Part shown: positions 1 to 4,174 of the stretch, piece by piece
Layout of the letters: each line of letters opens with the position of its first letter
How positions within the stretch are numbered: position 1 is the stretch's first letter
Source: JACJXF01 sp964349045
Lineage (GTDB): Bacteria > Bacteroidota > Bacteroidia > Bacteroidales > GCA-2748055
Reading direction: 5' to 3'
Assembly: GCA_964349045.1 (NCBI GenBank)
Contig: CAYGFI010000248.1
Coordinates: 1 to 5,563, forward strand
Length of the DNA: 5,563 bases
Position numbers and translations under genes: made by a program
Notes under the pieces: model-generated
Told to the model about the DNA's origin: nothing
The model's input: only the letters and a program-made list of their open reading frames with translations
The model's database searches: none

Positions 1-53
1 ATCTACGCACACAACTTCAGCTTATAAAGACGGGGTTGGTAGAGGGGATACGC

Positions 54-319
54 ATGATAAAGAATTTTCAAGTTTACATTGAACAAAATATTCTTGATGA
101 CTTAAAGTTGAGAATAACAAATACCAGATGGCCGGATGAAATTGAGGGTTCGGAATGGACTTTTGGAGCTGGATTGGGTTTTATGAAAGAGGATTTAATA
201 TTCAATATTGGTCAGATTTTCCTGAAGGCGGACACTTTCCTGTTATGGAAAAACCTGAAGTATTAGCGGGAGATATTTATAACTTTTTCAGCAAAATTGA
301 AAAAAGAGAATTTAAATGA
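54..319 (+). pseudogene. Epoxide hydrolase relic with the catalytic centre deleted
   Basis: Two ends of one alpha/beta-hydrolase-fold epoxide hydrolase can be read, in different frames. From ATG 54 (preceded by a good ribosome site, AGAGGGG at 41-47) comes an N-terminal EHN-type segment with DDLKLRITNTRWPDEIEG and FMKE. From about 185, one frame over, comes a C-terminal segment (ERGFNIQYWSDFPEGGHFP, then EKPEVLAGDIYNFF) ending at TGA 317-319. GGHFP carries the histidine-containing C-terminal motif of the family. Full-length members are about 370-390 residues; here roughly 46 and 44 remain, so about 300 residues, including the nucleophile and acid positions, are missing. The junction lies at the bases GAAAGAG (185-191), which can be read as part of both halves. 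The product cannot be active. The in-frame reading continues to 266 as an unrelated tail. The family call is from memory of its motifs. Confidence 0.8.
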
Positions 320-358
320 ATAACGCCAGCCGCGAAATAACAGCCAGGCTCAATGTAG

Positions 359-517
359 GCGGTTCGTCGGTTTGCGGAAGTCAGTTTTTTTGATAAAGGG
401 AAACTTATAGTTCTTATAAACGGTTTTCAAAAGAAATCTCAGAAAACTCCAAAGGGTGAAATTGAACTGGCAGAAAAATTAAAAAAACAGTACTACGATG
501 AAAAAAAAGGAAAATAG
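359..517 (+). pseudogene. higB: HigB/RelE-type toxin, C-terminal fragment only
   Basis: After a stop at 356-358 this frame runs open to TAG 515-517 with no ATG. From about 383 it reads like the C-terminal part of a HigB-type mRNA interferase: FFDKGKLIVLINGFQKKSQK, then TPKGEIELAEKLKKQYYDEK. The NGFxKK..KTPxxEI core is typical of Bacteroidetes and proteobacterial HigB proteins of about 110 residues. Only the last 40-45 residues remain; the first half is replaced by GC-richer unrelated sequence (about 320-382). The reading frame overlaps the start of the antitoxin gene by 20 nt, the usual toxin-antitoxin coupling, which confirms the identity. The fragment has lost the N-terminal half of the RelE fold and should be inactive. 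Whether VRRFAEV just before it belongs to the toxin or to the junction is unclear. Confidence 0.8.
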
Positions 518-821
518 CAACCTGATTTCTTTTGTTGATCATTTGGATAAACAATATGGAAAAAGGGGAACAAAAGAACGAGAAGAATTTGAATCAGGTT
601 TTGAATCGTTCAAACTTGGTGTGATGCTGCAGGAGTTGCGTAAAGAGCAAGGAATGACTCAGGAACAACTTGCTGAAAAATGCGGAACAACAAAGACTTA
701 CATTTCACGAATCGAAAATGATGCGTCAGACATCAGACTCTCAACTTTAACAAGAATAATTCGGGAAGGACTTGGCAGACATCTTCGTCTCACGGTTGAG
801 AAATCAAGACAAGGCACATAG
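498..821 (+). CDS. higA: HigA-like XRE-family antitoxin (orphaned)
   Basis: This 107-residue DNA-binding antitoxin would normally neutralise HigB and repress its own operon. An acidic/basic N-terminal arm (residues 1-38) is followed by a five-helix XRE/Cro domain at about 41-95. MTQEQLAEKCGTTKTYISRI is the helix-turn-helix with its recognition helix, and RLSTLTRIIREGLGRHLRL completes the domain in the way typical of HigA proteins. Length and order fit the family. The ATG at 498 lies inside the end of the toxin frame, so it was translated by coupling. With the toxin beheaded, this is an antitoxin without a partner in the window. It may be a decaying remnant, or kept as a regulator or as protection against related toxins elsewhere. 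The 122 nt after it (822-943) hold no gene that I can see. Confidence 0.88.
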   Translation: MKKKENSNLISFVDHLDKQYGKRGTKEREEFESGFESFKLGVMLQELRKEQGMTQEQLAEKCGTTKTYISRIENDASDIRLSTLTRIIREGLGRHLRLTVEKSRQGT

Positions 822-943
822 CGCTATCAGCACCTACACGCAAACAGGATCTTTACTGTTCGGGTGAAAGAACTCTGAGCGGTCTGCAATGTCTGTGTCG
901 TCCTGAAAAATGTCTGCTCAAATCGAGTTAGATAGGGATAAAA

Positions 944-1495
944 ATGATAATGGACAGAAAAGTAATATTATATATTGCAACAAGTTTAGACGGTTATATA
1001 GCCAAACCCAATGACGATTTGAGTTTCTTGTCAATCGTCCGGCAGGATGGTGAGGACTATGGTTATGCAGACTTTGTAAAATCGGTGGACACGGTAATAC
1101 TGGGTAGAAAGACTTATGATTGGGTAATGACCCAGGTTCCTGAATTTCCTCACGCTGACAAAAATTCCTTTATCATAACAAGAAAAGAAAGAACAGGTAT
1201 TGGTAGGACAAATTTTTATACAGGTAACTTGAAAAACATTATTTTAAGACTGAAAAGCGAGCAGGGAAAAAACATTTTCATTGATGGGGGAGCGGAAATA
1301 GTAAATATACTTTTAAAGGAAAGTTTAATTGACGAATTTATTATTTCGGTTATTCCAATCTTAGTTGGTAACGGGACAAAACTCTTCAAAGACGGACGAC
1401 CTGAACAAAAATTGGAACTCGTTTCAGTAAAGCAATTTGACAAAGGCTTAGTTCAACTTCACTACAAACGTGCAGACAAACAGACGGATTATTAA
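944..1495 (+). CDS. Dihydrofolate-reductase-family protein (RibD C-terminal domain)
   Basis: A 183-residue cytoplasmic NADPH-dependent reductase-like protein of the RibD C-terminal/DHFR superfamily. Seen in order: strand and substrate loop VILYIATSLDGYIA (residues 7-20), GRKTYDWV (54-61, helix after the second core strand), SFIITRKE (75-82), the glycine-rich nucleotide-binding turn IFIDGGAEIVNILL (111-124), then DEFIISVIPILVGNGTKLF (130-148), the hallmark C-terminal strand and loop. Length is typical for a stand-alone member. These proteins are often annotated as dihydrofolate reductases, but most have unknown substrates; it is neither the classical FolA nor a bifunctional RibD. ATG 944 is chosen because AGGGA at 934-938 lies 5 nt before it; ATG 950 is possible. 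The gene is complete and looks functional, unlike its upstream neighbours. No terminator is evident after it. Confidence 0.88.
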   Translation: MIMDRKVILYIATSLDGYIAKPNDDLSFLSIVRQDGEDYGYADFVKSVDTVILGRKTYDWVMTQVPEFPHADKNSFIITRKERTGIGRTNFYTGNLKNIILRLKSEQGKNIFIDGGAEIVNILLKESLIDEFIISVIPILVGNGTKLFKDGRPEQKLELVSVKQFDKGLVQLHYKRADKQTDY

Positions 1496-1580
1496 TGCTG
1501 AATAAGAGTCGGGTAGGTAAGGTGAAATCCCACATTAACCGGCAAATAAAAATGCGCACTTTCTCACAATTGGCAGTGCC

Positions 1581-1614
1581 CAGGTTTTTAGCAAATAGTG
1601 ATGTACGGGTTCTT
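1581..1614 (+). repeat. Direct repeat, copy 1 (CAGGTTTTTAGCAAAT type)
   Basis: CAGGTTTTTAGCAAAT, then GTGATGTA and GTTCTT, recurs at 2216-2247 in the same orientation with small gaps (34 versus 32 nt). The copies bracket the tRNA-Met segment and its downstream repeats. The rest of 1496-1680 shows no gene. Confidence 0.6.
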
Positions 1615-1680
1615 GCCATTAAGCATGTACACTTTTAAAGGATATTTCCTTAAAATGCAACAGATAAGAATAAAAGTTTT

Positions 1681-1688
1681 TATATTTG
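1681..1688 (+). promoter_or_regulatory. Bacteroidetes-type -7 box for the tRNA-Met gene
   Basis: TATATTTG matches the Bacteroidetes sigma-A -7 consensus TAnnTTTG and sits 43 nt before the tRNA 5' end, so transcription would start near 1693-1697 and give a leader of about 35 nt. No clear TTG -33 element is seen at the expected spacing, so the call rests on the -7 box and position. Confidence 0.5.
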
Positions 1689-1699
1689 CAACCCGAAAC

Positions 1700-1733
1700 G
1701 GCGAGGCCATTCTTCGCTAAAGCTTCGAATGGC
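1700..1733 (+). other. Structured tRNA leader with an acceptor-stem-like minihelix
   Basis: GGCGAGG at 1700-1706 is an exact copy of the tRNA 5' acceptor strand (1731-1737). It can pair over 7 positions with CTTCGCT at 1712-1718 (G-T pairs at the ends, as in the tRNA), and the next base is A, like the tRNA discriminator. This resembles a tRNA-Met with its middle removed. A competing hairpin pairs GCCATTC (1706-1712) with GAATGGC (1727-1733) and invades the first three bases of the mature tRNA. The pairing is seen directly; tRNA ancestry is an inference. Confidence 0.45.
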
Positions 1734-1804
1734 GAGGTAGCTCAGCTGGTTAGAGCGTATGATTCATAATCATGAGGTCGGGAGTTCAACTCTCCCTCTC
1801 GCTA
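1731..1804 (+). tRNA. tRNA-Met (anticodon CAT), elongator type
   Basis: A complete cloverleaf can be drawn: acceptor GGCGAGG/TCTCGCT (G-T at both ends), D stem GCTC/GAGC, anticodon stem TATGA/TCATG around loop TTCATAA (anticodon CAT), five-base variable loop, and T stem GGGAG/CTCCC with loop TTCAACT. Discriminator A1804 is followed by CACTG, so CCA is added after transcription. The paired first position and the lack of three G-C pairs at the base of the anticodon stem argue against initiator tRNA. A tRNA-Ile read with lysidine also has a CAT gene anticodon and cannot be fully excluded, but the overall sequence matches the usual Bacteroidetes tRNA-Met pattern. Confidence 0.93.
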
Positions 1805-1815
1805 CACTGAAAATC

Positions 1816-1856
1816 AATCGCTTACATGATTAAAATCAGTAAGCGATTTTTTATTT
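1816..1856 (+). terminator. Intrinsic terminator of the tRNA-Met transcript
   Basis: AATCGCTTAC (1816-1825) pairs perfectly with GTAAGCGATT (1839-1848). Inside, TGAT/ATCA adds four more pairs after a single bulged A, and TTTTATTT follows. The hairpin starts 12 nt after the tRNA. Confidence 0.88.
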
Positions 1857-1875
1857 CGTAAACAATTCGTAAACA
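1855..1875 (+). repeat. Tandem 10-bp repeat TTCGTAAACA, period 11
   Basis: TTCGTAAACA occurs at 1855-1864 and again at 1866-1875, directly after the tRNA terminator. The spacing is one helical turn and the place beside a tRNA 3' end is where islands integrate, so these may be arm-type binding sites of a tyrosine recombinase. No integrase gene remains nearby. Confidence 0.6.
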
Positions 1876-1950
1876 TTTTGAATATTATATTTTCCTCCAA
1901 TATAACCTGAAATACTTTGTATTGTACCTTTCTAATCACTAAGGGGTCAG

Positions 1951-1972
1951 TTCCCCGAAGCTCGCTTCGAAT
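1951..1972. repeat. Degenerate REP-like palindrome 1
   Basis: TTCCCCGAAGCTCGCTTCGA contains CGAAG/CTTCG with a CTCG loop. The expected closing GGGG arm has decayed. It resembles the CCCCGAAGC-type REP hairpins scattered through Bacteroidetes genomes near RAYT transposases. Confidence 0.45.
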
Positions 1973-1994
1973 ATATAAGAGCTAGTTTTGTTTT

Positions 1995-2030
1995 GATACC
2001 TCGGCAGCCCTGCTACGAGGTTGTTCATTT
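1995..2030. repeat. REP-like palindrome 2 with GTTCATTT flank
   Basis: ACCTCG (1998-2003) pairs with CGAGGT (2016-2021), with inner CAG/CTG pairs, preceded by GAT and followed by TGTTCATTT. The hairpin with this trailing flank resembles REP elements moved by REP-associated tyrosine transposases. No RAYT gene is in the window. Confidence 0.5.
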
Positions 2031-2215
2031 CACTGTAATTCATTTTTCCAGTATTACTCCCAGGAATAAAAAGTACTTTGATGCAATTTATACTCATAGT
2101 TTCTAATTATATACGCCAGAATGTCAGGTAAAATACACAAGGATAAATTTAAATTTTCAACGAAACTGGAATTACTTTCATAAGAGAAGGATTTTGTAAA
2201 CGGAAAATTAAGATG

Positions 2216-2247
2216 CAGGTTTTTTAGCAAATGTGAATGTAGTTCTT
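2216..2247 (+). repeat. Direct repeat, copy 2 (CAGGTTTTTTAGCAAAT type)
   Basis: Partner of 1581-1614: same order of CAGGTTTTTTAGCAAAT, GTGAATGTA and GTTCTT, with a few single-base changes and short gaps. Confidence 0.6.
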
Positions 2248-2476
2248 ATAAAATCCTTAATAAGAAAAAATATTGATCAAATAAAGAAGTAATTATTAAA
2301 TAGAAATTTACTTTAACCGACATCAATTTATATACATAAATTTCCTTGTACCATTTCGCTATATTATATATAAAATCGCAAGGATGATCAATTATATTAT
2401 CGAAAAGAATGCATTTGTATTTTATAGCTAGTTCGCCATGGTTGATTTCTCTATATACATTGAAAATCATAATAGA

Positions 2477-2522
2477 TATCCGTCGGGATCTATTGATCGC
2501 TATCAGCTATGCTGGCAGGATA
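2477..2522. repeat. Possible three-way-junction palindrome
   Basis: Outer stem TATCC (2477-2481) with GGATA (2518-2522) encloses two hairpins: GATC-TATT-GATC (2487-2498) and CAGC-TAT-GCTG (2504-2514). It is locally GC-richer than its surroundings. It could be a REP/BIME-like repeat; single-strand folding as a function is inference. Confidence 0.4.
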
Positions 2523-2587
2523 ATAGTTTTAATTCGCCCACCATTATATAATCTCTCATTGATTAAAAAACTTTTCAATATTCTACA

Positions 2588-2612
2588 GGCTAAATGTGGT
2601 CAGAACATCCGG
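2588..2612 (+). repeat. IS21-like terminal repeat, GTGGTCA family, copy 1
   Basis: GGCTAAATGTGGTCAGAACA, then TCCGG. It matches 3249-3272 at 20 of 24 positions and is related to the inverted copy at 3151-3175. Such GGCYAAAAGTGGTCAAG units resemble the repeated end sequences of Bacteroidetes IS21-family elements. Confidence 0.5.
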
Positions 2613-2639
2613 GTTAAGTAATTGTTTTTTGGTTTTCAT

Positions 2640-2696
2640 AACTTATTGACATTCAAATTATCCAGAGGCTTAGATTTTGTAACTTATTGATATTCC
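2640..2696 (+). repeat. Pair of direct repeats AACTTATTGAYATTC, 41-nt period
   Basis: AACTTATTGACATTC at 2640-2654 recurs as AACTTATTGATATTC at 2681-2695, each followed by an A/T-rich ATTA and CCAG. Possibly a relic of an insertion-sequence end; family not recognised. Confidence 0.45.
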
Positions 2697-2747
2697 TATT
2701 ACCAGGATAATAGGAAAGACAGGTGTTAGCGTATTGGTTTTTCCAAA

Positions 2748-2935
2748 AGGGGGGCAACATGCTCCGAAATATTATCGGCGGCGGCGTTGAGAAAACCGAA
2801 AAAAAATAAAAAAATATCTCTTTTGCTTTGTCAGAGGGGTCAATATTTGCCGGATTGGCAGGGAAATTATCGGAAAATAGTGGCTATTTTCTTTAATTTT
2901 CTGTCCGGATTTAGGGGGTCAGCATAGTCAGGATT
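2748..2935 (+). repeat. Three spaced AGGGGGTCA repeats, likely IS21-type end
   Basis: Three 23-nt units align: 2748-2770 (AGGGGGGCAACATGCTCCGA), 2834-2856 (GAGGGGTCAATATTTGCCGG) and 2913-2935 (AGGGGGTCAGCATAGTCAGG), at 86 and 79 nt spacing and in one orientation. Multiple spaced direct repeats near the terminus are a feature of IS21-family elements, where they bind the IstA transposase. No istA or istB reading frame adjoins them, so this would be a solo end. The assignment to IS21 is from memory and not certain. Confidence 0.5.
2850..2908. repeat. Long imperfect hairpin with CCGGA/TCCGG base
   Basis: GGAAAATAG-TGG-CTATTTTC gives a perfect 8-bp tip stem (2873-2891). Lower down, AAATTA/TTAATTT, CAG/CTG and CCGGA (2850-2854)/TCCGG (2904-2908) extend it. 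It lies between copies 2 and 3 of the AGGGGGTCA repeats and overlaps the end of copy 2. Confidence 0.55.
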
Positions 2936-3096
2936 AACCCCTCTATATCATCCTTTGGTGAAGGGATAACTCCATCTACTTCTTTAAGGAATGAATATTA
3001 GCAGAAACAAAATCCGGCACCGAGTAGATAATCCCGGCTAACAATAATTTCCGTTTTAGTTCCGATTATCCGGCTGAGAATTGTTCTGTTTTGATC

Positions 3097-3124
3097 AAGG
3101 TTCCTGTCGACAGGAGCTTTTTTC
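3097..3124 (+). terminator. Intrinsic-terminator-like hairpin
   Basis: GTTCCTG (3100-3106) pairs with CAGGAGC (3111-3117) around TCGA, with one T-G pair, extended by AAG/TTT, and six Ts follow. No gene precedes it in the window, so it may have ended a transcript of the lost element or act on read-through. Confidence 0.6.
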
Positions 3125-3150
3125 AAACGTTTTTGTTAGGACTTGAAAAA

Positions 3151-3175
3151 CCAGTGACCTTGACCACTTTTAGCC
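3151..3175 (-). repeat. IS21-like terminal repeat, GTGGTCA family, inverted copy 2
   Basis: Read on the minus strand: GGCTAAAAGTGGTCAAGGTC, then ACTGG. It is in the opposite orientation to copies 1 and 3. Confidence 0.5.
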
Positions 3176-3265
3176 AGTGTAAATTGAGCATTTATAGCTG
3201 GAGTTAAGTCCCTGTTGCTAAGCTATGAAACTTAATTGTAATCTAACCGGCCAAAAGTGGTCAAG
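3159..3265. repeat. 107-bp foldback unit with 13-bp perfect inverted ends
   Basis: CTTGACCACTTTT (3159-3171) is the exact reverse complement of AAAAGTGGTCAAG (3253-3265). Similarity continues inward with gaps: GCC, then AATTGAGCATTTATAGCT versus AATTAAGTTTCATAGCT on the opposite strand. This could be a MITE-like unit or two IS21-type ends left back to back. No clear target duplication is visible. Confidence 0.55.
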
Positions 3266-3415
3266 ACATCCGGTTTCTGCAGCGTAGTTCTTATGCTTCC
3301 AAGCTCTCCGACTTGCCCGGCGGCATTCCGCATCCTTGAAATATTGTTGATTTTTTACTCATGGATTACATTGAAAAGTTCCTCCGCAATGAAGGCAGGT
3401 AAAGGTGTATTTCAT
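3218..3415 (-). pseudogene. Zinc-ribbon protein fragment with an in-frame stop
   Basis: From ATG 3415 (minus) the frame reads MKYTFTCLHCGGTFQCNP, then TGA (3361-3359), then in the same frame VKNQQYFKDAECRRASRRAW and KHKNYAAETG. This follows the layout of small IS-associated zinc-ribbon proteins I know, roughly CxxC ... NPRVKNQxYCxxxxC. The TGA stands where arginine CGA is expected, and F stands where the third cysteine is expected. Both changes are single-base and the second destroys the metal site. Homology seems to fade near 3280, where the GTGGTCAAG repeat takes over; the frame ends at TAG 3218-3220. Such proteins are usually longer, so it is probably truncated too. The family has no firmly known role; association with IS21-like ends is from memory. 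Confidence 0.6.
3249..3273 (+). repeat. IS21-like terminal repeat, GTGGTCA family, copy 3
   Basis: GGCCAAAAGTGGTCAAGACA, then TCCGG. Direct copy of 2588-2612 and inverted relative to 3151-3175. It lies inside the read-through frame of the zinc-ribbon relic, at the point where recognisable protein similarity ends. Confidence 0.5.
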
Positions 3416-3418
3416 TCT

Positions 3419-3455
3419 GGTAATCTTTCAAAATACGAAAGATTACCGTTTTATT
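3419..3455 (+). terminator. Perfect 11-bp hairpin with T-rich tail
   Basis: GGTAATCTTTC (3419-3429) pairs with GAAAGATTACC (3437-3447) around a 7-nt loop, followed by GTTTTATT. On the plus strand it fits an intrinsic terminator. On the minus strand it ends 3 nt before the zinc-ribbon ATG, where it would hide the ribosome site from read-in transcripts. Confidence 0.6.
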
Positions 3456-3509
3456 CGGAAAGTGAAATCAGGTGGTAACGTTTTTAACCGGTGGGTGGTA
3501 TCAGTTTAG

Positions 3510-3680
3510 AACCTTGTTAAAAATGCAGAAATCGCTATTAGTAATTTATCTTGCATCGCAGCCCATATAAGGAAGGCATTTGTAGCAAATAATAAAATTG
3601 AGCTCGATAAATTGGCGTATTTGTTAAGACGGAGCATACAAGAGTTTAGTCAATCAAATCTGGGCAATAATGACAATTGA
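3510..3680 (+). pseudogene. Possible coding remnant without a start codon
   Basis: Between TAG 3507-3509 and TGA 3678-3680 lies a 56-codon open frame with no ATG. The translation has an amphipathic, protein-like pattern (AEIAISNLSCIAAHIRKAFV, then NNKIELDKLAYLLRRSIQEF) quite unlike the neighbouring noise. I do not recognise the family. The frame is also open above the TAG for a short way, so it may be a C-terminal piece of a gene broken by that stop. The 125 nt that follow, up to the HTH gene, hold nothing clear. Confidence 0.3.
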
Positions 3681-3805
3681 AATCACCATTAGGTTTGAAA
3701 AAATTTGTTCAATTCTAAAAACCACATAGTAAGCTGTGTTCCGGTTAAGATTGGATACAACAGCCGTATTATGGATTATATATTACAAGTTTATACCAGG
3801 GAATC

Positions 3806-4078
3806 ATGGGAGAAACAATTGCAACATTAAGTGATCTTGAAAGAATGAAAACGGAAATAATTCAGGCTGTCAGGGAAGCCTCACTTTCATCACCCGCTGT
3901 GGTAAAAAAGTGGCTCAGAAGTCAGGATGTCAGGAAGTTATTGGGTGTAAGTTCAAGCACGCTTCAAACAATGAGGATCAAAGGGGAAATTCCATTTTCA
4001 AAAATTAGTGGGATTATTTACTATCCGGCTGAAGGGATACAGAATCTATTAAATAGGAATCTGCGAAACTCAAAATGA
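3806..4078 (+). CDS. Small helix-turn-helix protein, excisionase-like
   Basis: A 90-residue DNA-binding protein of the HTH_17/MerR-like type abundant in Bacteroidetes mobilisable islands and conjugative elements. A coiled-coil-prone N-terminus (ERMKTEIIQAVREA, residues 12-25) leads to WLRSQDVRKLLGVSSSTLQT (36-55), the winged-helix HTH, then MRIKGEIPFSKISGIIYYPA (56-75), where a basic turn and wing end in the tyrosine-rich strand typical of the group. AGGGAA at 3798-3803 is a fair ribosome site 2-3 nt before the ATG. Relatives act as excision factors or regulators of element genes; the specific role here is inferred. The sequence after it runs 86 nt into a gap, so any partner gene is lost. It is the only intact gene of the presumed island in the window. 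Confidence 0.8.
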   Translation: MGETIATLSDLERMKTEIIQAVREASLSSPAVVKKWLRSQDVRKLLGVSSSTLQTMRIKGEIPFSKISGIIYYPAEGIQNLLNRNLRNSK

Positions 4079-4164
4079 GAAGTCAAAATAATGACATCTA
4101 TATTAGCGGTTATTTATTTTATACTTCAACATCGACACAACAATCCACCAAACAAATATCAGAT

Positions 4165-4174
4165 NNNNNNNNNN
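4165..4174. other. Assembly gap (10 N)
   Basis: Ten Ns join two contigs. The true gap length is unknown, and the right-hand DNA is clearly more AT-rich. Confidence 0.97.

Larger units (their letters stand above)
2031..2587. other. AT-rich stretch without a credible gene
   Basis: Open frames on both strands here (up to about 75 codons) have the low-complexity, Ile/Tyr/Phe-rich composition expected of AT-rich DNA and no recognisable motif. The stretch holds repeat copy 2 (2216-2247) and the hairpin structure at 2477-2522; otherwise I see nothing. Confidence 0.5.

Noticed and set aside
320..382. GC-rich spacer with AACGCC, AACAGCC and GGCGG motifs between the hydrolase relic and the toxin fragment, considered as an integron attC site
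   Set aside because: No paired RYYYAAC/GTTRRRY core sites could be drawn and the pairing is poor; I could not support a cassette boundary.
1216..1619. Minus-strand open frames of 75-77 codons opposite and after the reductase gene
   Set aside because: They are antisense to an intact reductase gene or run into non-coding DNA, with no motif.
1876..1945. Minus-strand frame reading from the tRNA flank, considered as an integrase end
   Set aside because: About 40 residues with no tyrosine-recombinase motif, and it overlaps the tRNA terminator hairpin.
2246..2470. Minus-strand 74-codon frame starting MIFNVYREINHGELAIKY
   Set aside because: Composition is what AT-rich DNA gives by chance, there is no ribosome site or recognised family, and it overlaps a frame on the other strand; a homology search could reverse this.
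2409..2621. Plus-strand 70-codon frame
   Set aside because: It runs through the three-way-junction palindrome and a transposon-end repeat, so it is not a credible gene.
2913..3130. Minus-strand frames giving SRIIGTKTEIIVSRDYLLGA and KEVDGVIPSPKDDIEGLI
   Set aside because: They are short, lack starts, are broken by stops and match no family that I know.
3257..3478. Plus-strand 73-codon frame
   Set aside because: It is the antisense of the zinc-ribbon relic and starts inside a repeat.
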